A DNA stretch of 64,000 nucleotides. It comes from Rubinisphaera margarita. Lineage in GTDB: Bacteria; Planctomycetota; Planctomycetia; Planctomycetales; Planctomycetaceae. The DNA lies in assembly GCF_022267515.1 (NCBI RefSeq), contig NZ_JAKFGB010000012.1, forward strand, positions 806,001-870,000, in the 5' to 3' direction. This document shows positions 1 through 8,716 of this stretch, in pieces. The translations under genes were made by a program, and so were the position numbers. The notes under the pieces were generated by a model. The model did not search any database. It saw only the letters and a program-made list of their open reading frames with translations, and had not been told where the DNA came from. How positions within the stretch are numbered: the first letter of the stretch is position 1; every line of letters starts with the position of its first letter.

Positions 1-154
1 GCAGTACGAGCAGGCATCGCACGCCATGCAGGACGGGTACCACCAGGTGGAAGAGACCGTCCGTCAACGTCCCTTCGAATCGGTGCTGACCACCTTCGGT
101 GTGGGGCTTGTGGCTGGTGTGATCGTCGGACTGACCTGCGGCCGTCGCTCGTAA
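1..154 (+). CDS. DUF883/YqjD-like membrane-anchored protein, C-terminal fragment
   Basis: Only the last 50 residues lie in the window, read in the frame whose first full codon starts at base 2. A polar helical stretch ends in RQRPFESV and is followed by a glycine-rich hydrophobic anchor (GVGLVAGVIVGLTCG) and a short basic tail ending RRS. This is the usual C-terminus of the ElaB/YqjD/DUF883 family, small inner-membrane proteins that in E. coli associate with ribosomes in stationary phase. It heads a run of similar small proteins on the same strand. The family assignment rests only on this tail, so the ribosome role is inference. Confidence 0.6.
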   Translation, partial: QYEQASHAMQDGYHQVEETVRQRPFESVLTTFGVGLVAGVIVGLTCGRRS

Positions 155-205
155 GCGACTGGACCGAAACATTCACGTCTTCTCAGATTGAGAAAAGGAT
201 TAGCC

Positions 206-502
206 ATGACTGCCGCACACAAGAATCGACTGCAGCAGACGACCGGGCAAATTGAAGAGCAGTTTCACGGCGCGATTCAGAACGTCGATGAGGTGATCTC
301 TAACAATCCCATGACTGCGACATTAGCCACATTCACGCTGGGAATTATCAGCGGAGTTGTGATTGGAGCGGCCATGTCGGGGGGGCGGCGTCATCGCAGT
401 CGGTACGATCAATTCTCCGACCAGTTCGATCACCTGTCCGAATCCCTGCAGGCTGCCGTTCCGGACGCCGTCAGCAAGTATTTCGCAAAGTCGCGACGTT
501 AG
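206..502 (+). CDS. small glycine-zipper membrane protein, DUF883-like
   Basis: 98 residues. The N-terminal half is a polar, probably coiled helix (QQTTGQIEEQFHGAIQNVDE). A glycine-zipper membrane segment follows (about residues 36-56, LATFTLGIISGVVIGAAMSGG), then a basic patch GGRRHRSR and an amphipathic tail. An in-frame TTG at 188 would lengthen the protein by six residues. I chose ATG 206 because AAAGGA lies seven bases upstream. The preceding gene has the same architecture, which suggests paralogues. The role is inferred to be membrane-proximal stress protection or ribosome tethering, as for YqjD-like proteins; no catalytic motif is visible. Confidence 0.65.
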   Translation: MTAAHKNRLQQTTGQIEEQFHGAIQNVDEVISNNPMTATLATFTLGIISGVVIGAAMSGGRRHRSRYDQFSDQFDHLSESLQAAVPDAVSKYFAKSRR

Positions 503-575
503 GGCGCCGCACCCGGTCCTGTTGGGGCCGGGCGTCGTTCTCCCAGGGCGCGATGCCTTTAGAGTATGAGGGTCA

Positions 576-1022
576 ATGATGTCGAGCACGCAAACGCAAA
601 CAGCGGATGCGATTCGAGCCCAAATGGCGATGGCGAGAAATCGTCTCCAGCCCGAGGTGAATCGAATTGTCGAAGACGCCCAGACGTTAATGGACTGGAA
701 GTATTACCTCCAGAACTACCCTTGGGGAATGATGGCTGCCGCTTGCGTTGCCGGTTATATCCTGGTTCCGCAAAAGCGGGAGGTCATTCGGCCGGATGAG
801 AAGACGTTGCGAAAGATGGCGCGACATGAACGGCTGGTTGTTGCTCCGCAGGAAGAGTCGAGCTCCAACGGTCCAATCAAGTCGGCACTTCTGTTTGGAG
901 TAAGCGCTTTGATGCGTGCGGGGGTCGTTTACGCGGGTCAGCAGCTGGCCAAGGTTTTTGAGAACAATCCTCAAGACTCGACTTCCTCAACCCCTAATCC
1001 GAGAAGGGAAGTTCGATCATGA
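576..1022 (+). CDS. DUF3618-like membrane protein
   Basis: 148 residues. The N-terminal helix (IRAQMAMARNRLQPEVNRIV) resembles the start of DUF3618 proteins. Two short hydrophobic segments follow, one near residues 50-65 (GMMAAACVAGYILVP) and one near 108-130 (SALLFGVSALMRAGVVYAG). The start is one of two adjacent ATGs (576 or 579). The stop overlaps the next start as ATGA, so the genes are probably translationally coupled. Such proteins often sit beside YqjE-like holin-family genes, as here. The biochemical function is unknown and the DUF3618 match is by eye. Confidence 0.6.
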   Translation: MMSSTQTQTADAIRAQMAMARNRLQPEVNRIVEDAQTLMDWKYYLQNYPWGMMAAACVAGYILVPQKREVIRPDEKTLRKMARHERLVVAPQEESSSNGPIKSALLFGVSALMRAGVVYAGQQLAKVFENNPQDSTSSTPNPRREVRS

Positions 1023-1225
1023 TCAGTTCGAAATCGTCCTCTCGTAATCGATCCCCCTGGGGATCCGGTTTCTCCTACGATCCGGCAGGGATCACGGAGT
1101 CCGACGGTGCCTCAGAGAATTGGGAGCGGCGTCTGCGGGAGATTGTACTTTCATATCCTTATGTCGCTCTGGGAGCCTCTGCTGGTCTGGGAGCGCTGAT
1201 CGGATACCTGGTGAAACGAAGATGA
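1019..1225 (+). CDS. 68-residue glycine-zipper membrane protein
   Basis: A very small protein with a polar, serine-rich N-terminus and a single C-terminal hydrophobic segment (YVALGASAGLGALIGYLVKRR) ending in basic residues. This is the ElaB/YqjD type of tail anchor. It overlaps the genes on both sides by four bases (ATGA at 1019-1022 and at 1222-1225), which argues strongly that it is real and expressed in the operon. No catalytic residues are visible. It is probably a scaffold or regulator associated with the membrane, alongside the YqjE-like protein encoded next. Confidence 0.65.
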   Translation: MISSKSSSRNRSPWGSGFSYDPAGITESDGASENWERRLREIVLSYPYVALGASAGLGALIGYLVKRR

Positions 1226-1710
1226 AAACACAACATCGCCGTACTACCTCGGACCCCGGCGGCCGGCTTCAGCGAAACATGGCGTGGCTGGTGCACGATG
1301 TCATCGAGCTGGTGGAGCTTCAGCTTCGCCTGGTTGGCGTAGACGTCTCCGAAGGGGCAAAAGAATCCCGGGTTCCCGTGATACTTATCATTGGCGGAGC
1401 CTGTCTGTTTCTGGGAACAGCTCCTGTTCTGATGGGCGGGCTGGCACTGTTCCTGGCGAGTGCCCTGGAGTGGAGCATCGCTGCGAGCCTGTGTGTCGTC
1501 GCGCTGTTGGGAGCTGTCGTCGCAGCCGTAATGGCCTTCACCGGCTATCGGTCCGCACGTAAAGCCCTCGGACTTCTGCACCGGTCCCGGGACGAACTCA
1601 CAGCTAATCTGCACTGGATCAAGAAAACACTGGTTTCTGACGGGTCCGTGACTCCGAGCAAAACTGCTGAGTCGGTGTCCCGTTTTCAATATGAAAGGTC
1701 GTCTCGATGA
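1222..1710 (+). CDS. phage holin family (YqjE/DUF1469-like) membrane protein
   Basis: 162 residues. A helix rich in E, L and V (VIELVELQLRLVGVDVSEG) leads into two closely spaced membrane segments (about residues 52-77 and 82-110) and ends in a charged helix. This matches the YqjE-like proteins grouped under 'phage holin family', which are chromosomal stress proteins rather than lysis proteins. The open frame extends back to 1120, but ATG 1222 gives the ATGA overlap with the previous gene and the expected family length. Together with the flanking genes it resembles the E. coli yqjCDEK arrangement. Confidence 0.75.
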   Translation: MKTQHRRTTSDPGGRLQRNMAWLVHDVIELVELQLRLVGVDVSEGAKESRVPVILIIGGACLFLGTAPVLMGGLALFLASALEWSIAASLCVVALLGAVVAAVMAFTGYRSARKALGLLHRSRDELTANLHWIKKTLVSDGSVTPSKTAESVSRFQYERSSR

Positions 1711-1901
1711 ATACCAAGGTGAGTTCCTCTCAGTATGGAAATGTCTCTACCGGTTCCAGTTCGAACCAGGCGGAGGGATTGCGGCCTGCTGAAGATATTG
1801 TCAATTATCTGAAGGAGTATGCCCGGGAGAAACCGGAAGCGGCCGCCCTGTGGTGCTTTGGGATCGGGTTCTTCGTCGGCTGGAAAATTAAACCCTGGTA
1901 G
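1707..1901 (+). CDS. 64-residue tail-anchored protein
   Basis: Last of the coupled small genes, overlapping the previous stop as ATGA. It has a polar N-terminus, a helix (AEDIVNYLKEYAREKPEAAA) and a short C-terminal hydrophobic segment (LWCFGIGFFVGWKIKPW). The helix followed by 'KPEAAALW..G.GF..GW' is the DUF883-like tail pattern seen in the earlier members. The function is unknown. Coupling to the YqjE-like gene suggests the products act together at the inner membrane. Confidence 0.6.
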   Translation: MNTKVSSSQYGNVSTGSSSNQAEGLRPAEDIVNYLKEYAREKPEAAALWCFGIGFFVGWKIKPW

Positions 1902-1933
1902 GGTGCTCCCCTCCCTTAGTCAGTGAGTGTTCG

Positions 1934-3124
1934 ATGGACCAGTACGATCAGGTCGCGCCCACGGCTACATGGGACAGCGTCGAGGGCGCGCTGATTAAGA
2001 GTTCTCCGCCAACAACTGAAGCCGGTACGACCGACGAAAAGTCGATCGTACCGGCTTCAATCGTGCGCCTGCCGTCTGCGGTCACGGTGTGCCTGTTCCT
2101 GATTACAATTATTCTCGTGCTGGGGACTCTCTCCTACACCCAGGCAGTCTCGCTGCCCCTCACGCTCGCACTTGTTCTCTATCTGGTGCTACGCCCTGCA
2201 ATGCTGCGGCTTCGCCGGATGCAGATCCCCGCTGCGATCAGCGCGGCGATCTGCCTGGTCCTCCCCACGGCAATTGCGATTCTCATCGTGTTTCATCTGG
2301 CGACGCCGGTGAGGGAGTTCATCGTGGATCTCCCCGCGCACATGGTGGTCATTCAGCAGAAGATGCAGGGATTAACTGAACAGATTGAGAACGTCGAAAC
2401 CGCTTCGGAACAACTTGAAGAGCTGGGCGACGGGGAAAAGGAAGCCGAGGAGGAGCCGGTCCCCGTCGAGATTCAACAACCGCGTTTCGCCCCCGGTCTG
2501 GCCGTGCTCAACAGCACGGGAGGGCTTGCCGCCGGTTTAATCATCTGCTTTGGGACGTTGTTCTTCATGTTGACGCACGGCGACCTGATTATCCGAAATG
2601 CCCTTCTCGGGATCTCTTCGCAACGAACGCGAGATCGATTTACTCGCATTATCGATGATTTACAACATGGGATTTCGAACTACCTGTGGTCGGTCACGGT
2701 AATCAACCTCGGCCTGGGTGTCGCAACGGGCACTGCGATGTGGGTGATGGGAATGCCGGAGCCGCTGCTGATCGGCGTGATGGCGGCTTTCTTCAATTAC
2801 ATCCCGTTTCTGGGAGCCTGGGCGGGGACCGCGATCGTGGGCATCGTCGCCGTGATCACGTTCGATTCATTGGGATACGCGGCCCTAATCCCGATCACCT
2901 ACTTCATGCTGACGTCCATCGAGGGGCAATTCATCACCCCGTATATCCTGGGCCGGACGATGAGCCTCAATCCGCTTATCGTCTTTCTGTTCATTGCGAT
3001 CTGGGGCTGGATCTGGGGAATCGGCGGCGTGTTTCTGGCCGTGCCGCTGCTGGCGATTCTCAATATCGTCGCAGAGTATGTCCCCATGCTTCGCTACATG
3101 GAACGAGCGATCCGAACAGATTGA
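1934..3124 (+). CDS. AI-2E family transporter (PerM/YdiK-like)
   Basis: 396 residues with about seven to eight membrane helices. There are two early pairs (about residues 45-90 and 100-125), a soluble loop, and four to five helices after residue 190. The C-terminal signature of the family is visible (TSIEGQFITPYILGRTMSLN, then a run rich in W, G and I). Family members include exporters of autoinducer-2 and Na+/H+ antiporter-like proteins, so the substrate cannot be named. An unusual acidic insert (EELGDGEKEAEEEPVPVE, about residues 157-175) sits in the soluble loop. It begins 32 bases after the small membrane-protein run and is probably co-transcribed with it. It is convergent with the next gene, with 11 bases between them. 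Confidence 0.85.
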   Translation: MDQYDQVAPTATWDSVEGALIKSSPPTTEAGTTDEKSIVPASIVRLPSAVTVCLFLITIILVLGTLSYTQAVSLPLTLALVLYLVLRPAMLRLRRMQIPAAISAAICLVLPTAIAILIVFHLATPVREFIVDLPAHMVVIQQKMQGLTEQIENVETASEQLEELGDGEKEAEEEPVPVEIQQPRFAPGLAVLNSTGGLAAGLIICFGTLFFMLTHGDLIIRNALLGISSQRTRDRFTRIIDDLQHGISNYLWSVTVINLGLGVATGTAMWVMGMPEPLLIGVMAAFFNYIPFLGAWAGTAIVGIVAVITFDSLGYAALIPITYFMLTSIEGQFITPYILGRTMSLNPLIVFLFIAIWGWIWGIGGVFLAVPLLAILNIVAEYVPMLRYMERAIRTD

Positions 3125-3135
3125 CTCAACGACAA

Positions 3136-4617
3136 CTACTCGACGGACGGGATCCGATTCAGAGTGTAATAGGCTTCCTGGTGCAACAGGGGAAGATCCT
3201 TCGCCGAGCGGAGCCCGGGAAGCAGAAGTTCGTGGACGTGGCCTTTCTGCAAACCATCAACCTTGAGCGTGACGCGCCGGCCATCCTCGGAAACGTCAGC
3301 CGATTCGATCACCGGCTTCGTGTGGTCAACTTCCGGGCTGCCGTAAGAGGCCTGGTAGATATAGGTGTAGGTAATCATCTCGTAGCTGGACGGATCGGCT
3401 GCGGTCTTCGTGTCGACCGGCTCGGTGAACACCAGCTCGAACCCGGTGGGCGTGGCCTTCATCTCGAGGATTTCGAACGGAACTTTGCCGGTCCAGTCGA
3501 GTCGTTCAACAGCGAACGGAGCCGTCCCTCGAGAACCCCAGCCGCGATTGGTGCCGCCGACCATCATCGATCCATTCGGCATCATCTCGATCGGAACATT
3601 TCCCGAGCCGAACCCTGACCGGAAGTTGAAGCAGGCCCCCTGCAGATGACCATCCACTTCTTCCAGGTAGCATCGCATGACGGTGCTCAACGTCTGATCG
3701 GCTACAAACAACTGACCGGCGAATGGTCCGAACCTGCCGTCCGTGGTGTCACAGGTGATCCCGCTGGCCGACTGGCCCATCTTCTTGTAAGGGAAGAGAA
3801 TAACAGGAGGCTCATACTCCGGGATCTTCCCGGCTTCGGTCATGAAGCGGCTGCCTGATTCCGGCTCCTGAGGTGCCGCTCCCATCGCGTTCTCCGCGAG
3901 TTCGTACCACTTGTTGCCCCCGGGATGCCCCATAAACTTTCCGGGGATCAGATGCTTCAACGAACAGGTCCCATTCCACGGTCCCTGATTATCCGTGTAG
4001 AACATATTGCCTTGAGAATCAGTCGCCATGCCACCCGGCGAGCGAATTCCACTGCACGTTGGAACGAGATCCCCTTCGGGAGTGATGCGAACGCACCAGC
4101 CGCGGTAGTCAACGTTGCTTCCGAACGATCCGGTCAGACAGAGCGTGATCCAGATGTTTCCATCCGCGTCGAACTTCGAGCCGAACGCGTACTCGTGATA
4201 GTCGCCGCTGATGCCCCAGTCATCGTTGACGGTCTCAAAAACATCCGCCCGCCCGTCTCTGTTCTGGTCTTTCATTCGCGTCAGTTCGCAACGTTGTGTC
4301 GCGTAGAGCCAGCCGTCCTTCTCAGCCAGGCCGAGCACTTCATGCAATCCATGAGCGTAGCGGGTGAACTGGTCCGCTTTTACCTGTTCGGCGAATGGAT
4401 CGCTGACCATCCAGATCTCTCCCCGGCGCGATGAGACGGCGAGCTTTCCGTCTGGCAGCAGCTGAAAGGCGCCGGGTTCGAGCACGACTCCTTCGGGAAC
4501 CTCAAAGCGGGTGATCGCGTAGTAGTCCGCTTCAGTGGGTGTTGCAGGCTCCTGAGCAGAGAGCACTCCAGACATAGAGGCGGTGGCGACAACGATGGCG
4601 AGTAAAGATCGAATCAT
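3136..4617 (-). CDS. secreted beta-propeller protein (PVC dehydrogenase-like, DUF7133 type)
   Basis: 493 residues from ATG 4617, which begins a clear signal peptide (MIRSLLAIVVATASMSGVLSA). An upstream in-frame ATG at 4668 overlaps the previous gene's stop and would add 17 residues. The mature protein has repeated propeller-blade motifs (PDGKLAVSSRRGEIWMV, KFDADGNIWITL, ATDSQGNMFYTDNQG), as in the PQQ/sorbosone-dehydrogenase-like proteins abundant in planctomycetes. A C-terminal domain follows after about residue 380. No haem motif is present, but the gene directly upstream encodes five haem sites. An electron-transfer pair oxidising a sugar or polyol is a reasonable inference; the substrate is unknown. 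Confidence 0.75.
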   Translation of the reverse strand: MIRSLLAIVVATASMSGVLSAQEPATPTEADYYAITRFEVPEGVVLEPGAFQLLPDGKLAVSSRRGEIWMVSDPFAEQVKADQFTRYAHGLHEVLGLAEKDGWLYATQRCELTRMKDQNRDGRADVFETVNDDWGISGDYHEYAFGSKFDADGNIWITLCLTGSFGSNVDYRGWCVRITPEGDLVPTCSGIRSPGGMATDSQGNMFYTDNQGPWNGTCSLKHLIPGKFMGHPGGNKWYELAENAMGAAPQEPESGSRFMTEAGKIPEYEPPVILFPYKKMGQSASGITCDTTDGRFGPFAGQLFVADQTLSTVMRCYLEEVDGHLQGACFNFRSGFGSGNVPIEMMPNGSMMVGGTNRGWGSRGTAPFAVERLDWTGKVPFEILEMKATPTGFELVFTEPVDTKTAADPSSYEMITYTYIYQASYGSPEVDHTKPVIESADVSEDGRRVTLKVDGLQKGHVHELLLPGLRSAKDLPLLHQEAYYTLNRIPSVE

Positions 4618-4661
4618 AGGGAGAGCTTTCAGGGATCGAGTAATCCAATGCGAGTGACGAA

Positions 4662-7600
4662 TTACCATTCGATCGTCTGGGTAATCTGTTGCTGGCTGGA
4701 ACCGGTGGGCAGGACAAGGAGCAGTTCCTGCTGTCCTTCGCTGCCGCGAACGAAAACGTGAGCGTCGGCTCCGGCACTGAGTTTGACGCGATAGTTGCTG
4801 TCGGAGGAGTACCAGACGCGATAGGCTCCGCCATCGATCGCTTCAATTTTCTGGCCGCGACCGGCCCGGAAGTAGAGATCGCCGGACGGATCTTCGCCGC
4901 GTTGAACAGTGAGCGTGCGGCGGAGATCAGGTTCTCGCTTCTCGTGGACAATCGGTTCGATCGCATCTTCAACCAGGGTTTCACCCATGCGGTAACGGAA
5001 TCGCGGCCGCCGTTTCTCATCCAGTGAATAGCCAAGGAAGTTGACGTCATTCGAATCGCCGGTCGGCCAGACGGAGTCGCGGCTGTCGAGCAGAGCCAGG
5101 GGTGTCGTTGATTCCAGGCGAATAACATGGTCTCCGAGAGGACGTTGTTTCCCCTGCCCTCGCCCGCGCCAATGCTTACCGGCATCGATGAACGGGCCAT
5201 GCCAGATCAACCGCAGTGACATATCGCTGGCATCAAAGGCGACATTCGCCTTCTCCGGATAGCCAACCGCGATACCTCGGGGGCTGACATGCTCAATGAA
5301 GTTGCGGTAAATGACTGGTTCCTGCTCCGCAACCAGTTCAATCGGATCCGGCAGCAGTCCATAGGGAACAGCCGCAGTGTTTCCATCGCGGAGATAATGC
5401 CACATCGCGGCAATCTGCTGACCGGGATCGCCGTCGTAAATCTTGCGGTCGGCACTGACGCCTTCCGGGAAGACATTCGGCATTCGTGTCCCCGGTCGAT
5501 AGCGGACCGGATCCTGCAGATAGCGATAAAACCAGTCTTCGCGGAGCCGGCGTGTCATCGTCAGGAGATCGATGGCCTGAATGCCTGTGGCTTCGATGTC
5601 CCCGAACGTGTGACATTTGATGCACGACAGAGAGTTCCCGCCAACAAGTTCGCGGCCGGTCGCTTTCGCACGGTGAAGCGATTCTTCCAACTCAGGAATC
5701 GTCGCCGAGGTCTGCTCGTCGAGCCTGACGAATGCTGGCGTGAGTTCAGCGACCTCGCCTCCAAACTGTGGCATGCGTGTTTTCATGTAAGGGCGATCTT
5801 TGGCGCCATTGCTGAGTACGTGCTTGAGCCAGGATTCGCTCAGCTTATCGGCCACTCCATCGAGCGGAGGTGGCACGCGCCCTTCGTCACCCATTTCCGG
5901 AATTGTCGACACGAACAGCGGGTTCCGACTCTGCTCTGGACCTCCAATTTCATTGCGCGAATGGCAGGCGTAGCAGTTGAACCGTACCATCGACGCATGC
6001 AGTCGTGCGGCGTCACCACTTTCGCTGCGGTCAACTTCAGTTGAGAGAGCAGTGCGGAGAGCAGTCCGCTGCTTGTCACTTAGATTGTAATCCGGCACCT
6101 GAGGAGCAGATTCCGGAGCGAGGCAGGACGTGTCCTGCTGAATGGAAACGGCGGTCAGTTCCGGGGCTTTGAGCGTGGAGGCGATGCGATCGTCTCCGAG
6201 CTTCATCTCATGACATGAGGCACAACCGATGGACGCGAAAAGGCGCTTTCCTTCTTCCACCTGGTCGGGATCAAAGACGAAGCCTTTCTCGTCCGTTTCG
6301 GACTTCTCCGGCTCGGGCGAGTCTGTGAGAGACACCAGGCCAGAAATATCGCCACGAACGATGCCCGGACCTTCGATCAGCAACTCCAGCGACTCGAAAC
6401 CAGAAGCTTCGAAATACTCGACCAGAATCGGGTGCAGTCCCGGTTCCAGTCTCATCGAAGCGGACTTCAGCTGATGGGCGTGAATTCCGTCGAACGTGAT
6501 CAGCTCACGATCATTAATCGTCAGTCGACTTCCATCGTCGGACCCCAGGAAGAAGCGATAGTCGCCGGCCTGCTCGATGTTGAGAAATCCGCTGAAGTGA
6601 ATCGCGAAGCGATCCTTGGTGCCGGCGACGGAGAGGTCCAGGCCGACGGAAACCCCGTTCCCTGTTGGAGAGTTGACCGGAATGTCGGCGAGCTGGCTGT
6701 AGCGGCCCGCGAAGAGCTTGTAGTTCCAGTGAGGCCGGGAGAGGTTCGGATCACGATCCCGCAGGAGATACTCGGCCAGTTCAATCGGCTCGTCCTCGGC
6801 GAGCTTGAAGTTCGGCATTCGTCCCGAGGGGCGAACTGCATGAGGATCCTTCAGAAACTCTGCCAGCGACCGAACGGAATATTTCCGTTCCAGACCGACG
6901 AGCGGGACAGTTGTGCCGGCTGGTGTTTTGACGTCTTTGGAATGAGGAGCATGACAGGCGACGCAGCCGATTTCGCGGAACAGTCTGGCTCCCTTGGCCG
7001 CATTCTTCACGCTGGGAGGCTGATGCAGTGGTGTTCCGGTTGAAGCGAGAAAATGAACGATCGGCTCGACCGACTTCCGGCGTTGTTCGTCGGACTGACC
7101 GGCAAACAGGTCTGGCATAGTCGTCCCCGGCTTCACCTCATGGGGAGCGGAGAGGAAGTCGAGCAGATACTCAGGTTGAATACGTTGCCCCACCGTCGAG
7201 AGACGCGGAGCTTCTTTCGTCGAAACAAACTTCTGCAGATCGCTTTCAAGCTTGTGGCAGGAGGCGCAATTGAGTTCTCCCAGAAGCAGTCGGCCACCCG
7301 CTGCCAGGTCAGCCGACGGGCCGGTATGGAAGCGTTCAAAACCCGGAATGATTGGACGAGCCGCCAGTCTGGAGAAATCACGGGGGATCGCCCAGATATT
7401 GCGATACCGAACAGGGTTTCCATGATTCTGCAAGAACAGCGGGCCCGGTTCCGCGGATTCCTTGTTCGGTGCTCCCGGGGATGGTTCGGGCAGTTCGACA
7501 TCGTTGTGGATCACGACGCCGTTATGACGAACGGTCACCCGGGCGTTGGCGGTCTTCTGACCATCTTCACCGTAGCGGGCGGCCATAAAATCGATGTCGT

Positions 7601-8309
7601 ACGTCTGCCAGCTGAGTGGCGGCAGGCACATGTTCACATCGGGATCTTTGAGTGAATACAGGCCGCCGCATTCGTTATTGCGGCCCTTCAGCCCGAAGGA
7701 ATCGAGAACTTGAACTTCGTAACGGCCCTGCAGATAGACGCCGCTGTTGGCGCGGCCCTGTCCGCGTGCCTCCGGCGTGTACGGGAGAAAAAACTCAAGA
7801 TGCAGCGTGAAGTCTTCGAAGGATGTCGTCCCCGAGGCCCCTTCCCGCAGCAGGCCGGCCTCGGTCATTTTGGCTGAGTCTTTCCAATGGTTCTGCAGTG
7901 TCTCGGCTTGACCATCAAACAGAATCGTGGCGTTCTCGGGAGCAGCAGCCTTCAATGTCGGACTTTGACGGTCGACCCTCTCGTATCCATCGACGAGATC
8001 GAGAACATCGTCGGAATTGGCTTCGAGACGAGTCGGTTCGGAACGGTCCCAGCCGGCCCCGGGAAGTCCGCCGGGGTAGATAACACATTCGAATTCGCCA
8101 TCTCCCAGAGCGATGACCTGTACGCCTCGTCCCTCGGTCACGTACTCGCCCTGCGTCTGGAAGTCGGGCTGCTCGCCAGCTTCTTTCAGGGAGGTCGTTG
8201 CCGCTTTATCCGCCGGAGCAGCGAAGGTCGTCGAGGTGGTCAACCCGGTGGCTTGGCTGAGGATGGCGATCGACAGGAGCAGTAGGAAGGAAAGACGAGG
8301 AGTCATCAT
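4662..8309 (-). CDS. secreted pentahaem c-type cytochrome with DUF1080 and PA14 domains
   Basis: About 1215 residues from ATG 8309 (or the adjacent ATG 8306); either begins a signal peptide (MTPRLSFLLLLSIAILSQ). Upstream in-frame ATGs lack that logic. The domain order, with approximate positions, is as follows. A DUF1080 (3-keto-disaccharide hydrolase/LamG-like) domain spans 125-312. CxxCH haem sites lie at 348 (CASCH) and 449 (CVACH). A PA14 carbohydrate-binding domain spans 527-650, with FLGSDDGSRLTIN. Further CxxCH sites lie at 696 (CASCH), 779 (CYACH) and 896 (CIKCH), followed by a beta-rich tail. Fusions of this kind are typical of Planctomycetota polysaccharide catabolism in the periplasm or paryphoplasm. 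The gene precedes the propeller gene in the same operon. Substrate and electron acceptor are inferred only in general terms. Confidence 0.85.
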   Translation of the reverse strand: MMTPRLSFLLLLSIAILSQATGLTTSTTFAAPADKAATTSLKEAGEQPDFQTQGEYVTEGRGVQVIALGDGEFECVIYPGGLPGAGWDRSEPTRLEANSDDVLDLVDGYERVDRQSPTLKAAAPENATILFDGQAETLQNHWKDSAKMTEAGLLREGASGTTSFEDFTLHLEFFLPYTPEARGQGRANSGVYLQGRYEVQVLDSFGLKGRNNECGGLYSLKDPDVNMCLPPLSWQTYDIDFMAARYGEDGQKTANARVTVRHNGVVIHNDVELPEPSPGAPNKESAEPGPLFLQNHGNPVRYRNIWAIPRDFSRLAARPIIPGFERFHTGPSADLAAGGRLLLGELNCASCHKLESDLQKFVSTKEAPRLSTVGQRIQPEYLLDFLSAPHEVKPGTTMPDLFAGQSDEQRRKSVEPIVHFLASTGTPLHQPPSVKNAAKGARLFREIGCVACHAPHSKDVKTPAGTTVPLVGLERKYSVRSLAEFLKDPHAVRPSGRMPNFKLAEDEPIELAEYLLRDRDPNLSRPHWNYKLFAGRYSQLADIPVNSPTGNGVSVGLDLSVAGTKDRFAIHFSGFLNIEQAGDYRFFLGSDDGSRLTINDRELITFDGIHAHQLKSASMRLEPGLHPILVEYFEASGFESLELLIEGPGIVRGDISGLVSLTDSPEPEKSETDEKGFVFDPDQVEEGKRLFASIGCASCHEMKLGDDRIASTLKAPELTAVSIQQDTSCLAPESAPQVPDYNLSDKQRTALRTALSTEVDRSESGDAARLHASMVRFNCYACHSRNEIGGPEQSRNPLFVSTIPEMGDEGRVPPPLDGVADKLSESWLKHVLSNGAKDRPYMKTRMPQFGGEVAELTPAFVRLDEQTSATIPELEESLHRAKATGRELVGGNSLSCIKCHTFGDIEATGIQAIDLLTMTRRLREDWFYRYLQDPVRYRPGTRMPNVFPEGVSADRKIYDGDPGQQIAAMWHYLRDGNTAAVPYGLLPDPIELVAEQEPVIYRNFIEHVSPRGIAVGYPEKANVAFDASDMSLRLIWHGPFIDAGKHWRGRGQGKQRPLGDHVIRLESTTPLALLDSRDSVWPTGDSNDVNFLGYSLDEKRRPRFRYRMGETLVEDAIEPIVHEKREPDLRRTLTVQRGEDPSGDLYFRAGRGQKIEAIDGGAYRVWYSSDSNYRVKLSAGADAHVFVRGSEGQQELLLVLPTGSSQQQITQTIEW

Positions 8310-8716
8310 AAGGCAACTCGAACTGGTGTGGGGTTCAGTGGCGAAAACGAATCTGGCGTTGCTTGTGCGAACGGTAGCAGGATCGGGGAAATGAGACAAC
8401 ACAATCGATCGGGCGTGGCCGATGGGTGTCCGGGGCGATTGTTCGAAGGCATGTTTACTGATGGTCAAATCTGGAATCAGGTCCTTGCGTCACCTTTTGC
8501 AGGACCTACAATAATCAAATCGGACGTAGGTGCTCCGTCACCTCGACGATCCGCTTCCTTCTACGTGAGTGCGACCTATGGCAGCTCGTTCTCTTAGTCG
8601 AAACAGTTTCAGGGCACTTGGGAATCTCGGGCCCTGCTAATTGTGTATTATGTTCGCCTTCTCTTGAAGCTGCGAATGTAATTGGACTTTGGAACACTGT
8701 CAGATCAGGATCGTGC
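8310..8716. other. divergent intergenic region, cytochrome gene / phytochrome operon
   Basis: About 400 bases separate the minus-strand cytochrome gene from the plus-strand heme oxygenase gene. Short open frames here lack recognisable protein character. Two AT-rich hexamers could be -10 elements for the phytochrome operon: TACAAT at 8507-8512 and TATTAT at 8646-8651. The region is long enough to hold regulatory sites for both directions, but I see no convincing dyad. Confidence 0.4.
8485..8512 (+). promoter_or_regulatory. possible sigma-70-type promoter for the phytochrome operon
   Basis: TTGCGT at 8485-8490 and TACAAT at 8507-8512 are separated by 16 bases. The -10 is good (five of six) but the -35 matches only in TTG. 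The leader to the heme oxygenase ATG would be about 200 bases. A second candidate -10 (TATTAT, 8646-8651) has no acceptable -35. Confidence 0.25.

Noticed and set aside
1222..1710. Phage remnant suggested by the 'holin family' protein
   Set aside because: YqjE-like proteins are chromosomal stress proteins; no other phage gene is nearby.
8328..8597. 89-residue open frame upstream of the phytochrome operon
   Set aside because: No recognisable motif or Shine-Dalgarno, low-complexity composition, and it lies in a divergent regulatory gap.
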